A DNA stretch of 64,000 nucleotides. Source: Seribacter sp963934295 (GTDB lineage: Bacteria > Verrucomicrobiota > Verrucomicrobiia > Opitutales > Seribacteraceae). Below are positions 48,791 to 57,437 of this stretch, one piece after another (positions within the stretch are counted from its first letter, which is position 1; each line of letters opens with the position of its first letter). The DNA lies in assembly GCA_963934295.1 (NCBI GenBank), contig CAWVXY010000011.1:1-64000 (forward strand), read 5' to 3'. The position numbers and the translations under genes were made by a program. The notes under the pieces were generated by a model. That model was not told where the DNA came from. It worked only from the letters and a program-made list of their open reading frames with translations, and ran no database searches.

Positions 48791-49765
48791 ATGCCCATAG
48801 CCCTTATAACTGGTATAACTGGTCAAGACGGCTCCTACCTCGCGGAGTTGCTCTTGGAAAAAGGATACTCTGTGCATGGCATTGTTCGTCGATCTAGCTC
48901 TATGAACCGTTGGCGGATCGATCACTTGGTCAAAGACGAAAATATTTATGGTAAGTCGCTCTTTTTACATTACGCCGATTTGTCTGACGATGCGTCCCTT
49001 CGTAGAATTTTTGACAAAGTAAACCCGGATGAAGTTTATCATTTGGCTGGGCAAAGTCATGTGGCGTTAAGTTTTGAAATTCCTGAACTTACCACTCATG
49101 AAATCGCCAACGCTACCCTTAAACTTTTAGAGATTTGTCGGGATCTGCAAAAACAATCCAAAATCTACCTATCGGGTTCTTCTGAGATTTTTGGTCATTC
49201 TCAAGATTCAACTCAAACAGAATATACTCCGATCAATCCAACTTCTCCCTATGGAGTTTGCAAGGCTTTTTGCGTACAAATGGGCAAAGTATACCGATCA
49301 GGATATGGTATGCATGTGTCCAATGGCATTCTCTATAATCACGAATCTCCTCGGAGAGGAGAAAACTTTGTTACTCAAAAAATTATTCGAGGGGCAGCAT
49401 CGATTGCTCAAGGAAAGACCGAGTTTTTAGAGCTTGGAAACTTAGAGATTGAAAGAGATTGGGGATATGCACCTGATTATGTTCGCGGGATGTGGATGAT
49501 GCTTCAGCAGGAACAGGCTGATGATTACATTCTGGCAAACGGAAAGACACATAGGCTATCTGCATTTCTTAAACTTTCTTTTGAATACTTTGGGTTGGAT
49601 TACGAGAATTACATTCGGATCAACCCAAAATTTGTCCGCCCAAACGAACCAACACGGCTCTGTGGGGATTCCTCAAAAGCCGAAAAGATACTCGGTTGGA
49701 AGCCTAGTGTTCCCTTTGCAGAGATCGTTCGTATCATGTGCGAAGCCGCTGAAAGAGAGCAATAA
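48791..49765 (+). CDS. gmd: GDP-mannose 4,6-dehydratase
   Basis: Gmd turns GDP-mannose into GDP-4-keto-6-deoxymannose, the branch point to fucose, rhamnose, perosamine and related sugars. The 324-residue protein starts ALITGITGQDGSYLAELLL with the NADP motif, has VHGIVRRSSSMNRWRIDHL near 30, LAGQSHVALSFEIP near 86, GSSEIFG near 127, catalytic YGVCK near 154 and NHESPRRGENFVTQKI near 186, all typical. It begins right after the wbpD stop. No GDP-fucose synthase or GDP-rhamnose reductase follows here, so the next enzyme must lie elsewhere or past the right edge. Confidence 0.93.
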   Translation: MPIALITGITGQDGSYLAELLLEKGYSVHGIVRRSSSMNRWRIDHLVKDENIYGKSLFLHYADLSDDASLRRIFDKVNPDEVYHLAGQSHVALSFEIPELTTHEIANATLKLLEICRDLQKQSKIYLSGSSEIFGHSQDSTQTEYTPINPTSPYGVCKAFCVQMGKVYRSGYGMHVSNGILYNHESPRRGENFVTQKIIRGAASIAQGKTEFLELGNLEIERDWGYAPDYVRGMWMMLQQEQADDYILANGKTHRLSAFLKLSFEYFGLDYENYIRINPKFVRPNEPTRLCGDSSKAEKILGWKPSVPFAEIVRIMCEAAEREQ

Positions 49766-49795
49766 ACCCTTAAATTTAAGTAAAAACTTTAATCT

Positions 49796-50908
49796 ATGCA
49801 ATTCATTGACCTAAAATCCCGACACCAACTTATCGGTGATAAGATTACTGCTCGTATACAAAGGGTCATGGAACATGGCCAATTTATCCTTGGTCCAGAA
49901 GTACGAGAGCTTGAGTTGAAACTCTGTGAGTATACCGGTTCCAAAAATTGCGTAACCGTATCCAGCGGAACTGACTCTTTGCTTATTGCTTTAATGGCAT
50001 TGGACATTGGGGCAGGGGATGAGGTCATCACTGTTCCCTATACCTGGATCTCCACCGCTGAGGTAATTTCCCTTTTGGGAGCCAAGCCAGTATTTGTGGA
50101 TATTCGTCCAGATACCTGGAATATGGATGAGACTTTTCTGGAGGCTGCCGTTACCGATAAGACCAAAGCAATTATGCCAGTTTCAATCTATGGGCAGTGT
50201 CCAGATATGGATGCAATCAATGCGATTGCTCAAAAATATAACCTCCCTGTTATCGAAGATGCAGCTCAAAGTTTTGGTGCGACCTACAAAGGTAAAAAAT
50301 CCTGCAATTTATCCACGATTGGAAGCACATCTTTTTTTCCTTCCAAGCCGCTCGGATGTTATGGTGATGGTGGAGCCCTTTTTACTAACGATGATGAACT
50401 TGCCGAAAAGTTCCGTTGGATCCGTGTTCATGGTCAGGAGCGCAAGCACCATCATCCAATATTGGGCATTAACGGTCGAATGGATACCCTGCAGGCAGCG
50501 ATCCTAGTTGAGATTTTAGAAGTCTTTCCTAATGAAGTAGAAAAGCGTAAGCAACTTGGCCAAACTTACTTTTCAGGGTTAGCAGGAGTGGAAGGCCTAC
50601 GTACCCCAAGCATCGGAGCAAATAACACCTCTGTCTATGCCCAGTATACCATTCTAGCTGAACATAGAGAAGAGATTCAGCAATCGCTTAGAGAAAAAGA
50701 CATACCTTCGGTTTCCTATTATTCGGTTCCTCTTCACCTTCAGCCCGTATTCAAGAACCTTGATCATCAAGCAGGAAATTTTCCTGTCGCTGAAAAAGTG
50801 GCAAACCAATGCCTGAGTCTGCCTATGAGTCCATACCTCACCCAGGAGGATCAAGCTCAAATAATTAATACTATATCCAGTAAGTATGATCCGATGAGTA
50901 ACGCCTAA
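49796..50908 (+). CDS. wbpE: PLP-dependent UDP-sugar 3-aminotransferase (WbpE-like, DegT family)
   Basis: WbpE adds an amino group from glutamate to the 3-keto UDP-uronic acid made by WbpB. The 370-residue protein has the DegT/DnrJ/EryC1 fold: FIDLKSRHQLIGDKI at the start, SSGTDSLLIALMAL near 61, VIEDAAQSFGA near 155, and the PLP-lysine segment TSFFPSKPLGCYGDGGA near 178 (Lys about 184). The match through NLSTIGSTSFFPSKPLGCYG and the C-terminal SLPMSPYL is close to P. aeruginosa WbpE. Adjacency to gmd would also allow a perosamine-synthase-like role, but the sequence favours WbpE. It closes the wbp block. Confidence 0.9.
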   Translation: MQFIDLKSRHQLIGDKITARIQRVMEHGQFILGPEVRELELKLCEYTGSKNCVTVSSGTDSLLIALMALDIGAGDEVITVPYTWISTAEVISLLGAKPVFVDIRPDTWNMDETFLEAAVTDKTKAIMPVSIYGQCPDMDAINAIAQKYNLPVIEDAAQSFGATYKGKKSCNLSTIGSTSFFPSKPLGCYGDGGALFTNDDELAEKFRWIRVHGQERKHHHPILGINGRMDTLQAAILVEILEVFPNEVEKRKQLGQTYFSGLAGVEGLRTPSIGANNTSVYAQYTILAEHREEIQQSLREKDIPSVSYYSVPLHLQPVFKNLDHQAGNFPVAEKVANQCLSLPMSPYLTQEDQAQIINTISSKYDPMSNA

Positions 50909-50915
50909 CCAATTT

Positions 50916-51512
50916 ATGGAAGACAAAATTAAATCATTATTTACAAAATCAATAGCCTTAAAAAGTAAGTGTATAGAAGAAGGGTTTGATTCTTTGTATA
51001 GGATGGGTGATTTCGTTGTTAATTCAATTATCAACGGAGGAAAGCTCATGCTTTGTGGTAATGGTGGGTCCGCAGCGGATGCACAGCACTTGGCTGCTGA
51101 GTTAGTTGTTCGCCTGAGACCTAAATACAATCGTAGAGGTCTTCCTGCAATTGCTCTTGCCATGGATACTTCTACCATTACAGCCTGTGGTAACGATTAC
51201 AGTTACGATATGCTTTATACGAGAACTCTTGAATCAATCGGTAACTCTGGCGATTGCCTTTTAGGAATAACCACTTCAGGTAATTCTCAAAATATTTTTA
51301 ACGCTTTGGACCTTGCAAAAAAAATGAATATCAAAGCACTTGGTTTTTTGGGGGCAGGCGGTGGCAAAGTCCTTGAATTATGCGATGAAGTGTTTTTGGT
51401 TCCTGGAGATGAAACAGGACGGGTGCAGGAGTGTCATATTACGGCTGGACATGCATTGATGGAGTATATTGAAGATCAACTAATTGAAAAAAAATACATG
51501 AGCCTCCAATAA
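50916..51512 (+). CDS. gmhA: SIS-domain sugar isomerase, GmhA-like
   Basis: The 198-residue protein matches sedoheptulose-7-phosphate isomerase (GmhA), the first step to ADP- or GDP-heptose. Signatures are LCGNGGSAADAQHLAAELVVRL (residues 45-66), LGITTSGNSQN near 110, and the C-terminal QECHITAGHALMEYIE with the metal/catalytic Glu and His. Its neighbours are a KdsC-like phosphatase and a NeuB-like synthase, not other heptose enzymes, so it may act on another ketose or aldose phosphate in a nonulosonate route (inference). It starts 7 bases after wbpE and its stop overlaps the next ATG. From about here the DNA becomes visibly more AT-rich. Confidence 0.8.
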   Translation: MEDKIKSLFTKSIALKSKCIEEGFDSLYRMGDFVVNSIINGGKLMLCGNGGSAADAQHLAAELVVRLRPKYNRRGLPAIALAMDTSTITACGNDYSYDMLYTRTLESIGNSGDCLLGITTSGNSQNIFNALDLAKKMNIKALGFLGAGGGKVLELCDEVFLVPGDETGRVQECHITAGHALMEYIEDQLIEKKYMSLQ

Positions 51513-52000
51513 TGAATATAAATAAATTAGATGCCCTTATTTTTGATTTTGATGGGGTTCTAACAGATAATAAAGTTTATGTTGATCAAGATGGTAAAGA
51601 GTCGGTTTGCTGTAACCGGTCGGATGGACTTGCATTTGATGGATTAAGAAAATTAGGAATACCAGTATGCATCTTGTCTACTGAATCTAATCCTGTCGTT
51701 ACAGCCCGTGCTAATAAGCTTAAGGTTAAAGTAATTCAAGGTGCCAATAATAAACTAGAGTCACTTCTTCTATACTGTAGTGAGAATAATTTCAACATAG
51801 ACAGAGTTATGTTTGTTGGGAATGACCTTAATGATTTTCAGGTAATGCAAGCTTGTGGATACTCTGCATGCCCGAATGACTCACATCCATCAATTAAAGA
51901 AATCTCAAATTATGTTCTCTCTGTAAAAGGGGGCGATGGGATTGTCAGGGAACTGTTGGAAGACGTTTTATCGATAAATCTTTTAAAGATTTTATATTAA
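51512..52000 (+). CDS. HAD phosphatase, KdsC-like
   Basis: The 162-residue HAD-superfamily protein has the KdsC arrangement without a cap: nucleophile motif FDFDGVLTDN (Asp12 and Asp14), VILST-type motif II in CILSTESNP, then VIQGANNKLESL with the Lys, and the acidic motif III GNDLNDFQVM. KdsC removes phosphate from KDO-8-phosphate, and close relatives act on KDN-9-phosphate or Neu5Ac-9-phosphate or occur as NeuA C-terminal domains. Because a NeuB-like synthase follows after 18 bases, it probably removes phosphate from that synthase's product (inference). Confidence 0.83.
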   Translation: MNINKLDALIFDFDGVLTDNKVYVDQDGKESVCCNRSDGLAFDGLRKLGIPVCILSTESNPVVTARANKLKVKVIQGANNKLESLLLYCSENNFNIDRVMFVGNDLNDFQVMQACGYSACPNDSHPSIKEISNYVLSVKGGDGIVRELLEDVLSINLLKILY

Positions 52001-52018
52001 TCCAAAAAAAAGTAAAAA

Positions 52019-52858
52019 ATGAGCATATTCATAATTGCCGAAATAGGTATTAACCATAACGGAGAGATGTCAATCTGTGAGGAATTGATAGATGTAGCAG
52101 CAAGAGCAGGTTGCGACGCTGTCAAATTCCAAAAACGCGATCTTGACAAAGTTTACACCCAAGAGCTATTGGATTCGCCAAGGGAAAGCCCTTGGGGGAC
52201 AACTCAGCGCGAACAAAAACAGGGATTGGAGTTTGGAGTTGATGAGTATCAAAAGATAGATTCCATTTGTCGGGAGAAAGAAATTGAATGGTTTGCTTCA
52301 GCATGGGATACTAATAGTCAAGAATTCTTGCGTCAGTTTGATTGTAAATTCAATAAAGTTGCATCTGCCATGATCGTAGATGAAGATCTGCTAAAGTCTG
52401 TTGCCGAAGAAAAAAAACATACTTTTATTTCGACCGGCATGACTAATTTTGAAGATATACAAAAAGCGATAGATATATTTAAATCTGCAGGTTGTTCGTA
52501 TGAATTAATGCACACTGTTTCTACATATCCTATGAAGGTTGAAGACGCTAATTTGAATGTCATTAAAACATTGCGAGAAGAATTTAAGTGTAATGTTGGA
52601 TACAGTGGTCATGAGACTGGTCTAGCAGTTTCATATGGTGCCGCGGCTTTAGGAATTACATCTCTTGAAAGACATATAACTATGGACAAAGCCATGTATG
52701 GATCTGACCAATCTGCATCATTGGAACCTGGTAGCTTAAGATCATTGGTTCGTGGAGTTAGGGCAATTGAGATGGCTATGGGCGACGGACAGAAGCGTAT
52801 CATAGATGCGGAGGTTCCAATTGCCAATAAACTTAGAGAACACCTTAATAAAGAGTAG
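52019..52858 (+). CDS. NeuB-family synthase lacking the SAF domain
   Basis: NeuB-type enzymes condense phosphoenolpyruvate with a hexosamine-like aldose to make a 2-keto-3-deoxy nonulosonic acid. The 279-residue protein has the TIM-barrel core: IAEIGINHNGEM at the start, AGCDAVKFQKRDLDKVYTQ near 31, FASAWD near 92, KVASAM, STGMTN near 138 and GYSGHETG near 195 and ERHITMDKAMYGSDQSASLEP near 218. Typical NeuB/PseI proteins have about 340-350 residues with a C-terminal SAF (antifreeze-like) domain that closes the active site; this one stops before it. Dimer partners normally supply that domain in trans, so how it works without it is an open point. Confidence 0.87.
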   Translation: MSIFIIAEIGINHNGEMSICEELIDVAARAGCDAVKFQKRDLDKVYTQELLDSPRESPWGTTQREQKQGLEFGVDEYQKIDSICREKEIEWFASAWDTNSQEFLRQFDCKFNKVASAMIVDEDLLKSVAEEKKHTFISTGMTNFEDIQKAIDIFKSAGCSYELMHTVSTYPMKVEDANLNVIKTLREEFKCNVGYSGHETGLAVSYGAAALGITSLERHITMDKAMYGSDQSASLEPGSLRSLVRGVRAIEMAMGDGQKRIIDAEVPIANKLREHLNKE

Positions 52859-52936
52859 TACAACAAACTTCTTATCATATGCTTTACTCAGCAAAGTGGA
52901 GTTATTTGAAACAATACTTTTGTACTACTAACTGTA

Positions 52937-54574
52937 TTGAAAAATAATAAATCAGTTGTTATGATACCAGCAAGGATTGGTTCTAAGGGCATACCTGAGA
53001 AAGCAATTCGGCCATTTGATGGTGAACCATTAATTTTTAAAGTAATTAAAACTGCTTTATGCTTAGAAAATACAATGGTTTTTGTAAACACTGATTCAAG
53101 TAAAGTATCCAGCATTGTAACTCAAAAGTTTGGTAATAAAGTTAAAATATACAACCGTCCAGCAGAACTTGGCTTCGACGATATTACATTAGATGAACTT
53201 GCCATAGATTTTGTTGAGAATGTATTACATTCAGGAGAAAACCTTATTACTATTCAACCGACTTCTCCTTTGTTAAGTATTCGAACACTGAACAATATTG
53301 TATCAGAATTTTTCAAATCTGATTGTGATACATTAGTTACAGTTACTGAAAAAAGAAAATTAGAATGGTACAAACAAATTGATGGCAGTTTTAGAAAAAG
53401 ATATAAACTGCGACTAAACCGTCAAGAATTAGAACCAGTATTTGAAGAGACGGGTGCAGTAGTTATGTGTTGTTCAAGCACAATTACTGAGTCTGGTTCC
53501 CGATTTGGAGAAAAAGTTGGTTGTATATCAGTTCAAAATTCTGAGAGCATAGATATTGATAATTACTACGATTGGTTTTTGGCGGAATCTATGGCAAAAG
53601 GCAGAAAATTAGTATTTCTAACATTTGCGAATAAAAAAATTGGTTCTGGCCATTTGCAAAGAGTGCTATCTATTGCTCATTACTTCCCAGATTTTCAAAT
53701 AGAAATAGTGCTTTATGAGACGGACACCGAGTGGTTAGACTTAGTAAGTAAATCCCATTATAGTTACCGCGTTTTTGAATCAAAGTCTGAAGCATTCAAA
53801 GGTCTAAAACAAATACAGCCAAGTATTGTAATATTAGACATTCTTAGTACAGACTTAATTGATATAGAACAAATTAAATCCGTTGATAATGTTAAAGTAG
53901 TTTCTTTTGAAGACCTTGGTCGTGGAGTTAACCAAACTGATTTAACTATTAATGATCTATATCCTTCTGTTTGCCAAAAAGAACATGTGTATAACGGTCC
54001 GGATTATTGCTTTTTTAGAGAAGAATTTTTGAATCTTTCAAATGTTACTATGGAAGATCGAACATTTGATATCATCATATCTTTTGGCGGAACAGATCCC
54101 AACAATCTTACTTTAAGAATTCTTAAAATATTAGAAAGATGTAATTCAATATTCAAAATCAGAGTAGTTTTGGGCTTAGGTGCTAAAAGATTGAGAAATG
54201 ATCTACACTCCCATTGCATAAATTCAAAGCACCAAATTGATGATTCAGAATTGCAATCTGGAGTATCCACAGAATGGATGAAGTCAAAAATTGGAATATG
54301 TGGAGGAGGGCGAACGGTTTATGAGTTCGCAGCATGTGATGTTAAAACTTTTGTTTTGTGTCAAAATAGTAGAGAGCTTACTCATATGTATTCTTCTGAG
54401 GTGAATGGCATCATAAATATGGGCGTACATTCCGAAGTTTCGGACGATGAAATATATGATTCAATTTCTCTCATTGATGGGAATTGTGAATCATTATTTT
54501 CTGATTACAAGGTTTCACTGGATCCAATACAAAATAATAAATCTGTTATAAATTTAATTCGAAATTTAATTTAA
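52937..54574 (+). CDS. Fusion of CMP-sugar synthetase and PseG-like hydrolase
   Basis: The 545-residue protein joins two enzymes of nonulosonate biosynthesis. Residues 1-220 are a CMP-sialate synthetase-like domain (IPARIGSKGIPEKAIRPFDGEPLI near 10, IQPTSPLL near 106, EETGAVVM near 170, DIDNYYDW near 206), which activates the sugar with CTP. Residues about 224-545 are PseG-like: GSGHLQR with the likely catalytic His239, SFGGTDPNNLTLRIL near 380, GICGGGRTVYEFAACDV near 455. PseG removes UDP from the altropyranose precursor of pseudaminic acid. The start is TTG at 52937, or ATG at 52961. The order synthetase-then-hydrolase joins the last and an earlier step of the pathway. The synthetase motif reads ARIGSKG rather than the usual ARGGSKG. 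Confidence 0.8.
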   Translation: MKNNKSVVMIPARIGSKGIPEKAIRPFDGEPLIFKVIKTALCLENTMVFVNTDSSKVSSIVTQKFGNKVKIYNRPAELGFDDITLDELAIDFVENVLHSGENLITIQPTSPLLSIRTLNNIVSEFFKSDCDTLVTVTEKRKLEWYKQIDGSFRKRYKLRLNRQELEPVFEETGAVVMCCSSTITESGSRFGEKVGCISVQNSESIDIDNYYDWFLAESMAKGRKLVFLTFANKKIGSGHLQRVLSIAHYFPDFQIEIVLYETDTEWLDLVSKSHYSYRVFESKSEAFKGLKQIQPSIVILDILSTDLIDIEQIKSVDNVKVVSFEDLGRGVNQTDLTINDLYPSVCQKEHVYNGPDYCFFREEFLNLSNVTMEDRTFDIIISFGGTDPNNLTLRILKILERCNSIFKIRVVLGLGAKRLRNDLHSHCINSKHQIDDSELQSGVSTEWMKSKIGICGGGRTVYEFAACDVKTFVLCQNSRELTHMYSSEVNGIINMGVHSEVSDDEIYDSISLIDGNCESLFSDYKVSLDPIQNNKSVINLIRNLI

Positions 54575-54580
54575 TTACAT

Positions 54581-55624
54581 ATGTTCAAAAAGCTTAAAGA
54601 TTCCTACATAATAGCAGAAGTTGGTGTTAATCATGAGGGTTCTATCGATATTGCTCTTAAACAGATTGAATTGGCAAAAAAAGCCGGTGCTTCAGCGGTT
54701 AAATTTCAGGTATATAAAGCAAATAAATTAGCAGCCAAGAAAAGTCCTTACTACTGGGATCTTGCATCTGAGCCAACAAAATCTCAGTACGAACTTTTCA
54801 AAAAATATGATTCATTCGATCAAGTAGACTATGAAAAACTTGCACAACATTGTAAAAATTTAAAAATAGATTTCTCATCAACTCCTTTTGATACAGATTG
54901 CTTACCTTGGCTTGTAAAGCTTATGCCGTTTATAAAAATTGCCTCAGCTGATTTGACTAACGACATACTACTTGAGGCTGTTTCTGAATACAAAAAACCA
55001 ATTATTTTATCATTAGGTGCTTCCGCTTTCGATGAAATAGACAGAGCATTAGAAATTCTGTCGTGTGGATGTGATGAAATTGTTTTAATGCATTGCGTTT
55101 TAAATTATCCGACAAAGCCAAATAACGCTTTTCTTCACAGGATAAATGTTCTTCAGGAAAGATATGGTGAAAAATACATGATTGGATACTCCGATCATAT
55201 CTCGCCGGCTTCTGCAGGGGATGACCAAATCTTACTATCTAGAGCATTGGGGGTCAAAATTTACGAAAAGCATTTCACTCATGACAAAAATCTCCCTGGA
55301 AATGATCATTATCACTCTATGGATCAAAATGATTTAGCAAGTTTGAGGAAAAGACTGAATCTTGCTGACTCTATGCTTAACGAGAATTATTCTGAGCCTG
55401 AATTTCTTCTGTCTCAAACCTCCGCAATCAAGAATGCGAGGAGGTCGCTTTATTATTCTCGAGATATTGATTCAGGAAGCATCATAAAAAAAGACGATTT
55501 TATACCCAAGAGACCAGGCACTGGGTTAGAGGTTAAGTTTTATGGTTCGCTCGTGGGAAAAAAATTAAAGGTAGATGTAAAGTGTGATGATATCGTTGAT
55601 TTAAACCACTTCCAATCCGTTTGA
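54581..55624 (+). CDS. NeuB/PseI-type nonulosonic acid synthase with SAF domain (SpsE-like)
   Basis: The 347-residue protein has the complete layout: TIM barrel from YIIAEVGVNHEG (residues 9-20), AGASAVKFQVYKANKLA near 35, DFSSTPFDTD near 93, KIASADLTND near 116, MIGYSDHIS near 200 and KHFTHDKNLPGNDHYHS near 234, and a C-terminal SAF domain from about 280 (ARRSLYYSRDIDSG, with the Arg that reaches into the active site). The likeness to SpsE of spore-coat sugar operons and PseI is clear; the exact product (pseudaminic, legionaminic or related acid) is not. It is the second NeuB-type synthase of the locus and lies 6 bases after the CMP-PseG fusion. Confidence 0.9.
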   Translation: MFKKLKDSYIIAEVGVNHEGSIDIALKQIELAKKAGASAVKFQVYKANKLAAKKSPYYWDLASEPTKSQYELFKKYDSFDQVDYEKLAQHCKNLKIDFSSTPFDTDCLPWLVKLMPFIKIASADLTNDILLEAVSEYKKPIILSLGASAFDEIDRALEILSCGCDEIVLMHCVLNYPTKPNNAFLHRINVLQERYGEKYMIGYSDHISPASAGDDQILLSRALGVKIYEKHFTHDKNLPGNDHYHSMDQNDLASLRKRLNLADSMLNENYSEPEFLLSQTSAIKNARRSLYYSRDIDSGSIIKKDDFIPKRPGTGLEVKFYGSLVGKKLKVDVKCDDIVDLNHFQSV

Positions 55625-55667
55625 CTTCGTCTGTTTATAAAAACTTTCATTAAATAAAAACCTATCG

Positions 55668-57437
55668 TTGAGCAGTTTAATTAAGCTTTGGGAAACATTA
55701 AATGGTAGTCAAAAGACTCAAGGTTTAATTTTACTTTCTATCACATTAATTGGTTCATTTGTTGAAGCTCTTGGAATAGGCTTAGTTGTTCCATTCATAA
55801 CACTCATTTTATCAACAGATTTTATTTTTCCGAGTTTCATCTCAGCATTATGGCCTGTAATTACTTCTTTATCAAAAGAGGAATTAGTTATCTATATGGT
55901 TTTAATATTCGTTTCCTTTTATTTTTTTAAAAGTATTTTTATATTATGGCTTACTACTCGTCAAACAGGTTACATTTATTCCCTACAAGAGTCGATTTCA
56001 GGTAGAATCTTTAGTTCATATTTAGCTAAGCCTTACGACTTCCATCTATTAGAAAATTCCGCTCGATTGATTAGTAATACTATCACCGAATCCACACAAT
56101 TTTGTGTTGGTTTTGTATCCGCGGTAATTTTGATACTCAATGATTTGTTCATTTTAACGGCAATTCTTTCCGTATTACTTTATTTTGAACCATTCGGTGC
56201 ACTGATTTCTTTGATTCTGTTCGGAGTAATAGGATCTATACTATTTATATTTTCGAAAAAACGAGCAGCAAGCTGGGGGGAAGCAAGACAAGAGATGGAG
56301 AGGCAACGAATTAAAAGTGCTCAGCATGGATTTAGCGGTATAAAAGATATAAAACTATTCAATAATGAGAAAATTTTTATTGATGAATATATCAACCATA
56401 CGCATATTTCATTAGATGCTGGTCGTAAACAATCCATTCTCCAGTGTATTCCAAGGATTTTTTTAGAGTTCGTTGCTGTATTGGCTTTGTGTGGTATTGT
56501 TGTATTTTTGATTTTAAATGGTGATCAATCAAAGGTAGTGCCAGTTGTTGGGCTATTTGCCGCTGCCGCTTTCAAACTTCTTCCAACAATATCAAGATTA
56601 GTTCAAAACTTTCAAACAGTTGTTTTTTGTAGTCCATCCGTAAATTTGATTCATAGTCAATTGGGTCAATCCAAAATGCCAATAGGACAAAGTGTTGAAA
56701 CATTTAAGGATAGTATAAAATTAAATAAAAATCTAAAAGTTTCAAATCTTTCCTTTTCTTATGACGAAGATGATCGAACTGCTTTAGATTCTATTAGTTT
56801 AGACTTCGATGCTGGGCAGATGGTTGGGTTTATTGGGGCAAGTGGAGCAGGTAAAAGTACTTTAATTGATTGTATCCTCGGCTTGATAGAGTCATCAGCC
56901 GGTTCCTTGTCAATCGATGGGAAAGTGATAACCAATAAAAATGTTAAAGCTTGGCAAAAAAATGTTGGTTATGTTCCCCAAGTTATTTACCTGCTAGATG
57001 CTAGTCTAAGAGAAAATATAGCATTCGGAGTATCATCTGATTCTATCGATGAGAAAAAATTAAGAAGCGCTATTTATAAAGCTCAATTATCAGATTTTAT
57101 TTCTGACTTGCCTAAAGGTTTAGATACTTTTGTTGGAGAGAGAGGTGTTCGTTTATCAGGTGGTCAAAGGCAAAGAATTGGAATGGCCCGTGCTCTTTAC
57201 AATAATCCATCTGTTTTAGTTCTAGACGAAGCTACCAGTGCTTTAGATAATGAGACAGAAAGTGAGGTAATGAATGCTGTTGAGTCTTTACAGGGTAGTA
57301 GAACAATCTTAATTATTGCACACCGATTCTCTACGATCAAGAATTGTGACTATATTTACAAACTTGAGAATGGAAGGGTTGTCTTAGAAGGAAACCCCAA
57401 TGAAGTTTTAGGTAAAAAATTACTTACTGATGAATGA
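55668..57437 (+). CDS. ABC transporter, fused permease and ATPase (lipid-oligosaccharide flippase-like)
   Basis: The 589-residue protein has six membrane helices in the N-terminal half (about 20-320) and an ATPase domain with Walker A GASGAGKST at 390-398, signature LSGGQRQR at 496-503, Walker B VLVLDEATSAL just after, and H-loop IIAHRFSTI near 555. This half-transporter form (MsbA/PglK-like) often flips a lipid-linked sugar across the inner membrane. It sits in the middle of the nonulosonate genes, which suits a flippase. It starts with TTG at 55668 and its end overlaps the next gene by 8 bases. The substrate is inferred from position only. Confidence 0.88.
   Translation: MSSLIKLWETLNGSQKTQGLILLSITLIGSFVEALGIGLVVPFITLILSTDFIFPSFISALWPVITSLSKEELVIYMVLIFVSFYFFKSIFILWLTTRQTGYIYSLQESISGRIFSSYLAKPYDFHLLENSARLISNTITESTQFCVGFVSAVILILNDLFILTAILSVLLYFEPFGALISLILFGVIGSILFIFSKKRAASWGEARQEMERQRIKSAQHGFSGIKDIKLFNNEKIFIDEYINHTHISLDAGRKQSILQCIPRIFLEFVAVLALCGIVVFLILNGDQSKVVPVVGLFAAAAFKLLPTISRLVQNFQTVVFCSPSVNLIHSQLGQSKMPIGQSVETFKDSIKLNKNLKVSNLSFSYDEDDRTALDSISLDFDAGQMVGFIGASGAGKSTLIDCILGLIESSAGSLSIDGKVITNKNVKAWQKNVGYVPQVIYLLDASLRENIAFGVSSDSIDEKKLRSAIYKAQLSDFISDLPKGLDTFVGERGVRLSGGQRQRIGMARALYNNPSVLVLDEATSALDNETESEVMNAVESLQGSRTILIIAHRFSTIKNCDYIYKLENGRVVLEGNPNEVLGKKLLTDE

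Noticed and set aside
52859..52936. Extra small gene or RNA between the SAF-less synthase and the fusion gene
   Set aside because: Frames there are closed by early stops and no stable hairpin or tRNA-like fold is visible.
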